Shown here piece by piece: positions 16,571-25,387 of a stretch of 63,163 bases of DNA. The position numbers were made by a program, and so were the translations under genes. The stretch is from positions 1 to 63,163 of the forward strand of contig JAGAQY010000038.1 of the NCBI GenBank assembly GCA_017622495.1, written 5' to 3'. The stretch's first letter is position 1. Each line of letters begins with the position of its first letter. Origin of the DNA: Bacteroidaceae bacterium (GTDB lineage: Bacteria; Bacteroidota; Bacteroidia; Bacteroidales; Bacteroidaceae). The notes below the pieces were generated by a model, which saw nothing but the letters and a program-made list of their open reading frames with translations, was not told the DNA's origin and did no database searches.

Positions 16571-17614
16571 TTAGTTATTCTCGGGACGGAGCTTGCGCAC
16601 TACGGCACCAGTCTGCCACATCTCGCTCTCACGGAGGGCACGGAGTTCCTCTTCGAGCTTCTCGCGGTAGTCGGGCTTAGAGTTGCTGTCGATAGAGATC
16701 TGAGCCTCGTTGCCGGTCTTCACGCTCTCGTAGAGCTGCTCCATGACGGGCTTGATGGCATCGTGGAACGGACCCATCCAGTCGAGGGCACCACGCTGAG
16801 CGGTGGTAGAGCAGTTGGCATACATCCAGTCCATACCGTTCTTGGCGAAGAGGGGCATGAGCGACTGGGTGAGCTCCTCAACGGTCTCGTTGAAGGCCTC
16901 AGAGGGGGTGTGGCCATTCTCGCGGAGCACCTCGTACTGAGCAAGGAGCAAGCCCTGGATAGCACCCATGAGTGAGCCGCGCTCGCCGGTGAGGTCAGAG
17001 TATACCTCGCGCTTGAAGGTGGTCTCGAACAGGTAGCCTGAGCCTACGCCGATACCGAGGGCGATGCAACGCTCGAAGGCACGGCCGGTAGCGTCCTGGA
17101 AGATAGCGTATGATGAGTTCAAGCCACGGCCCTCGAGGAACATGGTGCGCAGTGAGGTACCCGAGCCCTTGGGGGCGATGAGGATAACGTCAACATCGGC
17201 GGGAGGTACGATGCCGGTGCGCTCTTTATAGGTGATGGCGAAGCCGTGTGAGAAGTACAGTGCCTTGCCGGGAGTGAGGTGCTTCTTGATGGTGGGCCAG
17301 CAAGCGATCTGGGCTGCATCAGAGAGCAATACCTGGATGATGGTGGCACGCTCGCAAGCCTCCTCGATGCTGAAGAGGGTCTCGCCGGGTACCCAACCGT
17401 CGGCTACTGCCTTGTCATAGGTCTTGCCTTCGCGCTGACCTACGATCACATTGAATCCGTTGTCGCGGAGGTTGAGCGACTGGCCGGGGCCCTGTACGCC
17501 ATAGCCGATAACGGCGATGGTCTCGTTCTTCAATACCTCGCGGGCTTTCTCCAAAGGAAATTCTTCACGTGTTACGACGGTTTCTTCTACACCGCCAAAA
17601 TTCATTTTTGCCAT
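16571..17614 (-). CDS. ilvC: Ketol-acid reductoisomerase
   Basis: 347 aa NADPH- and Mg-dependent enzyme converting acetolactate or acetohydroxybutyrate to the dihydroxy acids of valine and isoleucine synthesis. Visible: IAVIGYGVQGPGQSLNLRDNG (nucleotide motif, about 34-54), VIVGQREG in the cofactor loop, FSHGFAITY, VILIAPKGSGTSLR and the C-terminal metal-binding ETTFKREVYSDLTGERGSLMG. Last gene of the ilvB-ilvN-ilvC run, followed by a strong terminator. The 131-nt gap to ilvN contains a 7-mer array and an A-rich stretch directly before the ATG. Confidence 0.98.
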   Translation of the reverse strand: MAKMNFGGVEETVVTREEFPLEKAREVLKNETIAVIGYGVQGPGQSLNLRDNGFNVIVGQREGKTYDKAVADGWVPGETLFSIEEACERATIIQVLLSDAAQIACWPTIKKHLTPGKALYFSHGFAITYKERTGIVPPADVDVILIAPKGSGTSLRTMFLEGRGLNSSYAIFQDATGRAFERCIALGIGVGSGYLFETTFKREVYSDLTGERGSLMGAIQGLLLAQYEVLRENGHTPSEAFNETVEELTQSLMPLFAKNGMDWMYANCSTTAQRGALDWMGPFHDAIKPVMEQLYESVKTGNEAQISIDSNSKPDYREKLEEELRALRESEMWQTGAVVRKLRPENN

Positions 17615-17675
17615 AACTTTTTAGTTTTTAAGTTTATGAGTTATTGAGTTTGTTTTGTTTAGTGTTTAGGGAATT

Positions 17676-17717
17676 GTCAACAGACAACAGACAACAGTCA
17701 ACGGACAACAGTCATTG
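17676..17717. repeat. 7-mer array between ilvN and ilvC (GACAACA family)
   Basis: Units GTCAACA, GACAACA, GACAACA, GTCAACG, GACAACA, GTCATTG, preceded by GAATT. The same family appears within ilvD at 21367-21394. Confidence 0.8.
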
Positions 17718-17745
17718 CTGCTTCGTCACGGTTAATGTTTATCTC

Positions 17746-18279
17746 CTAACTTCTATTGATCTTCTCCAAATATTCGTTCACATGCTCTTCGGTGTCGCGG
17801 GTCACGGCGATACGGCCCGAGCTCACGTATTGCAACACGCAGTCGAAGGCATCGAGCTCGGTGCGCAGGGCGATGATCTCGTCCGTCACACCCGACTTCT
17901 CCACCACGGCATATACGGCGTTGGCCTCCATGATGCGGGCGCCGTAGCGGCGGATGGTCTTCGAGATGAGCGGATTGTCCAGCAGCTTGGGAGTGGAAAT
18001 CTTGAGCAGCGCTACCTCCTGCATGAATATCTCATCATCGAGGAAGTAGTGAGCCTGCACCACGTCAATCTTCTTCTCTATCTGCTTGGTCACCTTGATG
18101 ATGGTGTCCTCGTCGCTCCATGTGGTGATGGTGTATCGGTGTATGCCCTTGATGGACGAGGCCGATGCATTGAGGCTCTCGATGTTGAGCTGGCGACGGG
18201 TAAACACGGCGGTGATCTGATTGAGAAGACCAGCAATGTTCTCCGAGTGAACGATTAGGGTATATAGTTTCTTTTCCAT
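17746..18279 (-). CDS. ilvN: Acetolactate synthase small (regulatory) subunit
   Basis: 177 aa. N-terminal ACT domain (LYTLIVHSENIAGLLNQITAVFTRRQLNIESLNA, residues 4-37) binds branched-chain amino acids and controls the large subunit; a second alpha/beta domain follows (KISTPKLLDNPLISKTIRRYGARIM). Length suits the small-subunit family. It lies between ilvB and ilvC on the same strand, 148 nt after ilvB. In some Bacteroides a thioesterase gene intervenes before ilvC; none is here. Confidence 0.95.
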   Translation of the reverse strand: MEKKLYTLIVHSENIAGLLNQITAVFTRRQLNIESLNASASSIKGIHRYTITTWSDEDTIIKVTKQIEKKIDVVQAHYFLDDEIFMQEVALLKISTPKLLDNPLISKTIRRYGARIMEANAVYAVVEKSGVTDEIIALRTELDAFDCVLQYVSSGRIAVTRDTEEHVNEYLEKINRS

Positions 18280-18427
18280 ATTATTATTTTCAGGAGTTCA
18301 GTAGTCGGGAGTTCAGTAGTTCAGCCAAATGTTCGTCCATTGTTATACCAAGAGGCACATTCATAGTCGAAGCTATCGTCTGCACTCCTGTACTCCTGAC
18401 TCCTTCACTCCTTATATATTTATATAT

Positions 18428-20122
18428 TTAACAGTCCATAGCATTCATCATCATCACATTCACTGCACCTCCCGGGGGGGTCATGGGCATCACGTTCTCA
18501 TTCTCCATGATGGCCACCTCGAGCAGGAAGGGACCGTCGGTAGCGAGCATGGTGTCGATGGCACTGGCCAGTTGGTCGCGCTCTACCACCAGCTGTGAAG
18601 GTATGCCATAGGCCTCGGCTATCTTCATGTAGTCGGGGTTGAGCATGGGAGTGCATGAGTAGCGCTTGCCGAAGAAGAGCTCCTGCCACTGGCGCACGTT
18701 GCCCAGGTAGTTGTTGTTGAGCAGGATCATCTTCACCGGTGCACCTGTCTCCATAATGGTGCCAAACTCCTGGATGCTCATCTGTATGCCGCCATCGCCC
18801 ATGAACACGCACACCGTGCGGTCGGGAGCGCCGAAGGTGGCACCTACGGCAGCGGGGAGGCCGAAGCCCATCGTGCCCAATCCGCCCGACGTGATGATGC
18901 TGCGCTTCTGCGTGTATTGGAAGTAGCGGGCCGACATCATCTGGTTCTGCCCCACATCGGTCACCAGGATGGCCTTGTTGCCCGAAGCCTCGCTCACGGC
19001 ACGGGCTACCTCGCCCATGCGCAGCGGTCCCTCCTCAGGGTGTATGGCCTCACGGATGACCTCGTTGTACTCCTTCTCCTCGTAGGGGGCGAAGCTGTCG
19101 ATCCACTCCGTATGCTTGGCGGCACTGACGGCCTCGGTAAGGCGAGCCAGGGTGTCCTTGCAGTCGCCCAGCACGGCTACGTCGGCATGTACGTTCTTGT
19201 TGATCTCGGCAGGGTCGATGTCGAGGTGTATCACCTTGGCCTGCTTGGCATAGGCATCGAGGCGACCGGTGACGCGGTCGTCGAAACGCATGCCCACGGC
19301 GATGAGCAGGTCACACTCGTTGGTCTTCACGTTCGGACCCAAGTTGCCGTGCATGCCCAGCATACCCTTGCGCAAGCGGTGCCCGTGAGGCAGGGTAGAG
19401 AGTCCCAGCAGGGTACATCCCACGGGGATATCGGCCTTCTCCACGAAGGTGCGCAGCTCCTCGGTGGCATTGCCCAGCTCAATGCCCTGGCCTGCAAGCA
19501 GCAGCGGGCGCTCGGCAGCGTTGATGAGGGCAGCAGCCTCCTCTATGCTCTTGGGGTCGGTATCGGGCACGGCAATATATCCGCGCTCCACATCAATGGT
19601 GGCAGGCTTGAAGTCCACCATGCCCACCTGCGCATTCTTGGCAAAGTCGAGCACCACGGGTCCGGGGCGTCCGGTACCTGCAATATGGAACGCACGCGCT
19701 ACGGCCCAAGCGATATCCTCGGGGCGGCGCACCTGGTAGCTCCATTTCGTGATAGGCTGCGTGATACCCACGAGGTCTACCTCCTGGAAGGCATCGGTGC
19801 CAAGGAAGTTTGCGGCCACCTGTCCGGCAATGACCACGATAGGCGTACTGTCGAGCATGGCATCGGCCACGCCCGTTATGGTATTGGTAGCACCGGGGCC
19901 ACTCGTCACAAGGCACACACCCACCTTGCCCGACGCACGGGCATAGCCCTGCGCAGCGTGGGCGGCACCCTGCTCGTGGCGCACAAGTACTTGCTTGAAA
20001 TCATTCTGATGGTCATACATGGCATCAAACACGGGCATGATGCTGCCGCCGGGGTAGCCAAACACGGTGTCTACGCCCTCGTGGATGAGTGCCTGCATGA
20101 GTGCTTCTGAACCAGTAATCAT
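18428..20122 (-). CDS. ilvB: Acetolactate synthase large (catalytic) subunit
   Basis: 564 aa thiamine diphosphate enzyme condensing pyruvate with pyruvate or 2-oxobutyrate. Visible: N-terminal VDTVFGYPGGSIMPVFDA with the following catalytic Glu region (VRHEQGAAHAAQGYAR), central FAD/NAD-like domain, and the C-terminal ThDP motif MGDGGIQMSIQEFGTIMETGAPVKMILLNNNYLG. First structural gene after the leader/attenuator at 20292-20425; the intervening 170 nt contain repeated ATTTATCTCC decamers but no gene. Confidence 0.97.
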   Translation of the reverse strand: MITGSEALMQALIHEGVDTVFGYPGGSIMPVFDAMYDHQNDFKQVLVRHEQGAAHAAQGYARASGKVGVCLVTSGPGATNTITGVADAMLDSTPIVVIAGQVAANFLGTDAFQEVDLVGITQPITKWSYQVRRPEDIAWAVARAFHIAGTGRPGPVVLDFAKNAQVGMVDFKPATIDVERGYIAVPDTDPKSIEEAAALINAAERPLLLAGQGIELGNATEELRTFVEKADIPVGCTLLGLSTLPHGHRLRKGMLGMHGNLGPNVKTNECDLLIAVGMRFDDRVTGRLDAYAKQAKVIHLDIDPAEINKNVHADVAVLGDCKDTLARLTEAVSAAKHTEWIDSFAPYEEKEYNEVIREAIHPEEGPLRMGEVARAVSEASGNKAILVTDVGQNQMMSARYFQYTQKRSIITSGGLGTMGFGLPAAVGATFGAPDRTVCVFMGDGGIQMSIQEFGTIMETGAPVKMILLNNNYLGNVRQWQELFFGKRYSCTPMLNPDYMKIAEAYGIPSQLVVERDQLASAIDTMLATDGPFLLEVAIMENENVMPMTPPGGAVNVMMMNAMDC

Positions 20123-20291
20123 ATTTATCTTTTTGTCTTGGAGTTAAAAGGAGTAAAAGGGAGATACCACTTCGCTTCCGCTTCGTTAAGGAGGCAAATG
20201 CCATTAGCTCTTTCGCGCGTAATAACTATTGGCATTTATCTCCATTTACCTCCATTTATCTCCTATAAAACTATCTCCATCAATATTTATC

Positions 20292-20320
20292 AAAAAACCT
20301 TCCTCCACAAGTGAGAAAGG
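20292..20320 (-). terminator. Attenuator terminator before ilvB
   Basis: On the minus strand an 8-bp stem (CCTTTCTC with GAGGAAGG, one G-T pair; plus positions 20313-20320 and 20298-20305), 7-nt loop, then six T (20297-20292). It lies 36 nt after the leader-peptide stop and 170 nt before ilvB. This is an intrinsic terminator inside the operon leader. Confidence 0.85.
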
Positions 20321-20362
20321 CCGTCTTCTTATTACTAAACTAATACCATACGATTCTCACTT
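20309..20362 (-). promoter_or_regulatory. Candidate antiterminator pairing of the ilvB leader
   Basis: The minus-strand segment AAGTGAGAA (20354-20362), which overlaps the leader stop codon, is perfectly complementary over 9 nt to TTCTCACTT (20309-20317), part of the 5' arm and loop of the terminator. The two structures exclude each other. A ribosome finishing the leader would cover the first segment and allow termination; a ribosome stalled earlier would leave it free for antitermination. Confidence 0.7.
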
Positions 20363-20425
20363 CCGTCCCTTTTCAAAGACTAGACCATCGACAATGACCA
20401 CGTGAAGAATCGAATTTGTTTTCAT
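20357..20425 (-). CDS. Branched-chain amino-acid leader peptide (ilvB attenuator)
   Basis: 22 aa peptide starting MKTNSILHVVIVDGLV and ending FEKGRK before TGA. Residues 6-16 contain two Ile, two Leu and four Val, the end products of the operon. The ATG lies about 18 nt after a TATTTTTG -7 element, and the stop codon lies inside the antiterminator segment. Such peptides act by translation: scarcity of charged tRNA stalls the ribosome on these codons. There is no obvious Shine-Dalgarno, as usual in Bacteroidetes. Confidence 0.8.
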   Translation of the reverse strand: MKTNSILHVVIVDGLVFEKGRK

Positions 20426-20442
20426 ATCTCGCTATTTGGCTG

Positions 20443-20474
20443 CAAAAATAGATATAAAATCCCGTTCCTACTAA
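20443..20474 (-). promoter_or_regulatory. Promoter of the ilvB-ilvN-ilvC operon
   Basis: Minus-strand TTAG (20471-20474), N20, TATTTTTG (20443-20450). The sequence from here to about 20525 is a diverged copy of the ilvD promoter region (22548-22625), including the conserved block ACGGGATTTT at 20455-20464. Confidence 0.7.
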
Positions 20475-20630
20475 TAATTTATCATCTTTTTTCGCCGGTT
20501 TGTAAATTTTTGTTTGCCAACCTCCTCGCGAACAAGAAAAAGTGTTACGCCAAACAAGGCCGTCTTATCAAGCAACTGCGGAGGCCAGCATTACCGGCCC
20601 CCGCAATGGTCACTATGGTACTTTTGATGC

Positions 20631-22490
20631 TTAGTCGATCAGGCGTATGGCTCCCTTGTCGGCCGAGCTCACGAGCGAGGCGTATGCCTTGAGGGCTTTC
20701 GACACTTCGCGCTGGCGAGTCACGGGTGTCATGGGGCGTGCTGCAAGCTCCTCATCGCTGAGGCGCACATTGATGGTGCGGTTAGGGATGTCGATGTCGA
20801 TGATATCGCCAGTAACAATCTTGCCGATGTTGCCGCCTGCTGCTGCCTCGGGAGAGATATGACCGATGCTGAGGCCCGAGGTGCCGCCTGAGAAGCGGCC
20901 GTCGGTGATGAGGGCACAGGCCTTGCCCAGATGCTTCGACTTGATGTACGAGGTAGGATAGAGCATCTCCTGCATGCCCGGGCCTCCCTTAGGTCCTTCG
21001 TGTGTGATGACTACCACGTCGCCTGCCACGATGTCGCCCCCGAGGATGCCCTCTACAGCTGCATCTTGCGAATCATATACTTTGGCAGGACCAGAGAACT
21101 TCCAAATGCTCTCGTCCACACCCGCAGTCTTCACCACGCAGCCATCCTGGGCAATGTTACCCTTGAGCACGGCCAAGCCGCCATCCTTGGAGTAGGCATG
21201 GGCAAGGTCGCGTATGCAGCCCTCGGCACGGTCGGTATCGAGTTCCCTATAATAGGACTCCTGCGAGCCCATCACGTTGCTGAACTTACGGGCAGGGGCG
21301 CTGGTGTAGATGCGCTGCGCGTCTAATTGACAATTGACAATTGACAATTGACAATTATCCACCGTCTGTTGTCCGTTGTCTGTTGTCTGTTGTCCGCCAA
21401 CGATATCATATCTGGCAATAGCCTCGGCAAGGGTGAGTCCGTCTACACGCTTCAGGTCGGTATGGAGCAGATTGCCCTTGGCCAGTTCGCCCATGATGCC
21501 GAGGATACCGCCTGCGCGGTTCACATCCTCGATATGATACTTCTGCGTGGTGGGGGCCACCTTGCAGATACAGGGCACGCGGCGTGAGAGGGCATCGATA
21601 TCGTCCATCGTGAAGTCTACCCCAGCCTCATGGGCTACGGCGAGCAGATGGAGCACGGTGTTGGTAGAGCCACCCATAGCAATGTCAAGCGTCATGGCAT
21701 TGAGGAAGGCCTCGCGTGTGGCGATGCTCTTGGGGAGCACGCTCTCGTCGCCCTGCTCGTAGTACTTATAGGCATTCTCCACGACGAGGCGGGCAGCCTC
21801 CTTGAAGAGCTGTATGCGGTTCTTGTGCGTAGCCACGATGGTACCGTTGCCAGGGAGGGCCAGGCCGATAGCCTCGTTGAGGCAGTTCATCGAGTTGGCG
21901 GTAAACATGCCCGAGCAGCATCCGCATCCGGGGCATGCCGTACGCTCGATAGCCTCCACCTCTTCGTCGCTGACGGTCTCGTCGGCCGACTTAATCATCG
22001 TGTCGATGAGGTCGAGGTGTGCGCCACGGAGTTCACCTGCCTCCATAGGTCCACCCGACACGAATACCGTGGGGATATTGAGGCGCATCGACGCCATGAG
22101 CATACCGGGAGTAATCTTGTCGCAATTGCTGATACACACCAGCGCGTCGGCCTTGTGGGCATTGCACATATACTCTACACTGTCGGCAATGATGTCGCGC
22201 GAGGGCAGTGAGTAGAGCATGCCGTCGTGGCCCATGGCGATGCCGTCGTCGATAGCTATGGTGTTGAACTCGGCGGCGTAGCAGCCCAGTGCCTCAATCT
22301 CGCGTTTTACAATTTGGCCAATCTCGTGCAGGTGCGTGTGGCCCGGCACAAACTGGGTAAACGAGTTGGCGATGGCAATGATAGGCTTGCCCATCATCTC
22401 ACGTTTCATGCCGTTGGCAATCCACAGGGCACGGGCGCCCGACATGCGGCGACCCTCGGTGCTGGTAGCGCTTCTAAGTGCGTGTTTCAT
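20631..22490 (-). CDS. ilvD: Dihydroxy-acid dehydratase
   Basis: 619 aa Fe-S enzyme dehydrating dihydroxyisovalerate and dihydroxymethylvalerate. Visible: [52 protein letters not shown], the cluster cysteines in [18 protein letters not shown], and the C-terminal [19 protein letters not shown] and [17 protein letters not shown]. Residues about 366-388 ([20 protein letters not shown] and following) are encoded by two adjoining 7-mer arrays in a variable loop after the conserved [12 protein letters not shown]. It has its own promoter; the attenuator of ilvBNC lies downstream, so it is only partly co-regulated. Confidence 0.97.
   Translation of the reverse strand: MKHALRSATSTEGRRMSGARALWIANGMKREMMGKPIIAIANSFTQFVPGHTHLHEIGQIVKREIEALGCYAAEFNTIAIDDGIAMGHDGMLYSLPSRDIIADSVEYMCNAHKADALVCISNCDKITPGMLMASMRLNIPTVFVSGGPMEAGELRGAHLDLIDTMIKSADETVSDEEVEAIERTACPGCGCCSGMFTANSMNCLNEAIGLALPGNGTIVATHKNRIQLFKEAARLVVENAYKYYEQGDESVLPKSIATREAFLNAMTLDIAMGGSTNTVLHLLAVAHEAGVDFTMDDIDALSRRVPCICKVAPTTQKYHIEDVNRAGGILGIMGELAKGNLLHTDLKRVDGLTLAEAIARYDIVGGQQTTDNGQQTVDNCQLSIVNCQLDAQRIYTSAPARKFSNVMGSQESYYRELDTDRAEGCIRDLAHAYSKDGGLAVLKGNIAQDGCVVKTAGVDESIWKFSGPAKVYDSQDAAVEGILGGDIVAGDVVVITHEGPKGGPGMQEMLYPTSYIKSKHLGKACALITDGRFSGGTSGLSIGHISPEAAAGGNIGKIVTGDIIDIDIPNRTINVRLSDEELAARPMTPVTRQREVSKALKAYASLVSSADKGAIRLID
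21325..21394 (-). repeat. In-frame double 7-mer array in ilvD
   Basis: Plus-strand AATTGAC x4 and AATTATC (21325-21359), then after CACCGTC the units TGTTGTC, CGTTGTC, TGTTGTC, TGTTGTC (21367-21394). On the coding (minus) strand the first array reads GTCAATT repeats, open in all three frames (cyclic peptide NCQLSIV); on the plus strand it would carry TGA in every frame. Two different 7-mer families therefore abut within one gene. Confidence 0.9.
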
Positions 22491-22547
22491 ATCTTCAATC
22501 TACTATTATTATACTAATCAAGTTATTCAATTATCACAAATGGGTTA

Positions 22548-22579
22548 CAAAAGTAGAGAGAAAATCCCGTCCGTGCTAA
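22548..22579 (-). promoter_or_regulatory. Promoter of ilvD
   Basis: Minus-strand TTAG (22576-22579), N20, TACTTTTG (22548-22555), about 58 nt before the start codon. Its spacing and the upstream block match the ilvB promoter region. Confidence 0.65.
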
Positions 22580-22586
22580 TGAAATG

Positions 22587-25319
22587 TCATCTTTTTCCGC
22601 CGTTTCGTGAAAATTTGTTTGTCAGCAGCTTCAGCAGTTCGCTCACGATGAGCACGCCGATGGAGAGGCCGATGACCATTCCCCACTGCGGGCCGCTGAG
22701 GGCGGTGAGCTTGAAGAGCGTCTGCATGGCGGGGACGAGCATCACGAGGAGCGTCAGCGTGGTGACCAGCACGATGGTGAGCCATAGCCAGCGGTTGGTG
22801 AAGAAGCGATGGGTGAACCACTGACGGCCAGCGCGGATGCTGAAGATCATCGTGAACTGCGAGAAGATCATCACGGCAAAGGTCATCGTGCGGGCGGTCT
22901 CGATGGAGTGCTCCATGCCTATCATATAGGCACCCAGCGAGGCTGCGCCGATGATGAGCGACTGCAATACGACCCTCGTGGTGAACGCACGGGTGAAGAT
23001 GCCCTGATGGGGCTTTACGGGCGGACGCTCCATGATGTCCTTCGCAGCGTGGTCGACACTGAGGGCCAGCGAGGGCAGACTGTCGCCCACGAGATTGATG
23101 AAGAGCAGCTGTATGGGCAGCAGCGGCATGTCGAAGTTGCACAGCACGGCCACGAGCAGCAGGATAATCTCGCCCAGGTTGGTCGACACCATGAACTGGA
23201 TACTCTTCATCAGGTTGTCGAAGATGCGGCGCCCCTCGCGCACAGAGGTCACGATGGTGGCAAAGTTGTCGTCGGCCAGCACCACATCGGCAGCCTCCTT
23301 GGCCACGTCGGTGCCGGTGATGCCCATGGCCACACCGATGTCGGCCAGCTTGAGGGCAGGGGCATCGTTGACGCCGTCGCCCGTCATCGCCACCACGTTG
23401 CCGCGCTGCTGGAAGGCCTTCACGATGCGCACCTTGTGCTCGGGGGCTACACGGGCAAAGACGGCCACGCTGCCGCACTGCTCGCGCAGCTCATCATCGG
23501 AGAGACGCTCCACCTCGGCACCCGTGAGCACGCGGTCGCCAGTGGTCATGATGCCCAGCTGGGTGGCAATGGCCGAGGCGGTGAGGGCGTGGTCGCCCGT
23601 AATCATCACGGGCTTGATGCCTGCGCGGCGGCACTGCTCGACGGCAAGGCGAGCCTCCTCGCGTGGCGGGTCTATCATGCCCACCATGCCCACGAAGGTG
23701 AGGCCATCTTCGATGCTTGCGGCACTGATGTCGCTGGGCAGCTCATCCATATATTTATAGGCAATGGCCAGCACGCGCAACGCCTTGGAGGCCATCTCCT
23801 CGTTCTTCTCAAATATGCGGTGGATGTCGTCACCGGTGATGTTCCTCACCGTGAACGAGCGTATAGATGAGGTCTTGCGTGAAGGTTGCTCATTGTCGTC
23901 GACATTGATCTTCGTGCAGCACTCCAGCACCTCGTCGACTCCGCCCTTGACAGCCACGAGGTAGCGCCCCGAGGCAGCGCGGTGGATGGTGGCCATGCGC
24001 TTGCGCTCCGAGTCGAAGGGCACCTCGGCCACGCGCGGCATCTCGGCCAGCAGCGCATCCTTATCAATGCCGAACCTCAGGCCAAGGTCTACGAGCGCCG
24101 TCTCCGTGGGATCGCCAATGGTGGTCACGCTATCATCCTCGCGGCTGATGACGGCATCGTTGCAGAGCACGGCGATAAGAGCAGTTAGGCCCCCCTCATT
24201 CCCCCCAAGGGGGGAAGTTTCTATCATCGCGGAGCCTATCCTCCCCCCTTGGGGGGATAAGAGGGGGGCTTTCATTATCTCCACCACCGTCATGCGGTTC
24301 TGCGTCAGCGTACCCGTCTTGTCCGAACAGATGACCGTGGTGCTGCCCAGCGTCTCCACAGAGGGCAGGTTGCGCACGATGGCATTCTGCTTGGCCAGGC
24401 GTTGCACACCCAGGGCGAGCACGATGGTCGACACCGCAGGCAGTCCCTCGGGGATGGCAGCCACGGCAAGACTCACGGCGGTCATGAACATCTCCATCAG
24501 CGGACGTCCGTAGCAGAGGCCGATGATGAAAATGATGCCACACACCACGAGGCTCACGATGGCCAGCACGCGGCCCAGCTGGTCGAGGCGCACCTGCATG
24601 GGCGTTTTCATCTCGGGCACCGACTCTATCATGGCGGCTATCTTGCCCATCTCGGAGTCGGCTCCCGTAGCCACCACGATGCCGCGTCCACGGCCGTAGG
24701 TGACGCTGCACGAGGCAAACGCCATGTTCACCCTGTCGCCTATGGAGGCATCGCCCTCGACGGACTCGGTGCTCTTCTCCACGGGCACCGACTCGCCCGT
24801 CAGCGCAGCCTCCTGCACCTTCAGGTTGATGGCCTCGATGAGGCGCAGGTCGGCAGGGATGCTGTCGCCCGTCTCTATCTCCACGATGTCGCCCGGCACC
24901 AGTTCGCGCGACTCTATGATGCGGCGCTCTCCATCGCGCACCACCTTACAGCGCGGTGCGGCCATGCGCTCCAAGGCGTCGAGCGACCGCTCCGCCTTCG
25001 ACTCCTGCACCATGCCGATGATGGCATTGGCCACGAGGATGACCAGGATGATGAGCGCATCGGTGATGCCCTCGCCATTCATATAGCCCGTGACGCCCGA
25101 GATAGCCGCCGCGATGAGCAGCACGATAATCATGAAGCTCTTGAACTGCGCCACGAACTTCTGCCACAGCGTCGTGTGCTCGCGTTTCTTAAACTCGTTG
25201 TAGCCATACTCCCTGAGGCGCTCCATCGCCTCGTGCTCGGTGAGGCCCTGCACGGTGTCGGTATGCAACAGCTCCTTCACAGCCTTGTAGGGCAGGTTGT
25301 AGTAGTTCTTCTTTTCCAT
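22587..25319 (-). CDS. Calcium-translocating P-type ATPase (PMCA/SERCA-like)
   Basis: 910 aa inner-membrane cation pump of the P2 type. Visible: N-terminal cation ATPase domain (YKAVKELLHTDTVQGLTEHEA), membrane helices M1/M2 at about 60-105, actuator motif LTGESVPVEKS, PEGLPA in M4, phosphorylation site ICSDKTGTLTQNRMTV (Asp333), KGGVDEVLECC nucleotide-site region, TGDGVNDAPALK hinge, then six C-terminal helices with NLGEIILL and QLLFINLVGDSLPSLAL. Ca2+ is the likely ion, by similarity. An 81-bp foldback element adds about 27 residues (APLLSPQGGRIG..., near 351-377) shortly after the phosphorylation motif. The 3' end overlaps the duplicated ilvD upstream region. Confidence 0.92.
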   Translation of the reverse strand: MEKKNYYNLPYKAVKELLHTDTVQGLTEHEAMERLREYGYNEFKKREHTTLWQKFVAQFKSFMIIVLLIAAAISGVTGYMNGEGITDALIILVILVANAIIGMVQESKAERSLDALERMAAPRCKVVRDGERRIIESRELVPGDIVEIETGDSIPADLRLIEAINLKVQEAALTGESVPVEKSTESVEGDASIGDRVNMAFASCSVTYGRGRGIVVATGADSEMGKIAAMIESVPEMKTPMQVRLDQLGRVLAIVSLVVCGIIFIIGLCYGRPLMEMFMTAVSLAVAAIPEGLPAVSTIVLALGVQRLAKQNAIVRNLPSVETLGSTTVICSDKTGTLTQNRMTVVEIMKAPLLSPQGGRIGSAMIETSPLGGNEGGLTALIAVLCNDAVISREDDSVTTIGDPTETALVDLGLRFGIDKDALLAEMPRVAEVPFDSERKRMATIHRAASGRYLVAVKGGVDEVLECCTKINVDDNEQPSRKTSSIRSFTVRNITGDDIHRIFEKNEEMASKALRVLAIAYKYMDELPSDISAASIEDGLTFVGMVGMIDPPREEARLAVEQCRRAGIKPVMITGDHALTASAIATQLGIMTTGDRVLTGAEVERLSDDELREQCGSVAVFARVAPEHKVRIVKAFQQRGNVVAMTGDGVNDAPALKLADIGVAMGITGTDVAKEAADVVLADDNFATIVTSVREGRRIFDNLMKSIQFMVSTNLGEIILLLVAVLCNFDMPLLPIQLLFINLVGDSLPSLALSVDHAAKDIMERPPVKPHQGIFTRAFTTRVVLQSLIIGAASLGAYMIGMEHSIETARTMTFAVMIFSQFTMIFSIRAGRQWFTHRFFTNRWLWLTIVLVTTLTLLVMLVPAMQTLFKLTALSGPQWGMVIGLSIGVLIVSELLKLLTNKFSRNGGKR
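24189..24269. repeat. 81-bp foldback element inserted in frame in the P-type ATPase
   Basis: Outer inverted arms GCCCCCCTC (24189-24197) and GAGGGGGGC (24261-24269) enclose two palindromic blocks, CCCCCCAAGGGGGG (24201-24214) and CCCCCCTTGGGGGG (24243-24256). The length, 81 bp, is a multiple of three, so the reading frame is kept. Its C- and G-runs contrast with the surrounding gene. A related C/G-run element lies in the intergenic region at 60118-60225. Confidence 0.85.
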
Positions 25320-25387
25320 CAGTTTCTTGGTTTTTGGTTATATAACAATTATTAGCTCTCTTTGTCTCACATATCTCCCATGCTTTT

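Noticed and set aside
20141..20275. Possible second regulatory hairpin or T-box between the ilvB attenuator and ilvB
   Set aside because: The region is a run of ATTTATCTCC-like decamers and loose inverted GGAG repeats; no T-box motif or specifier-loop architecture is visible.
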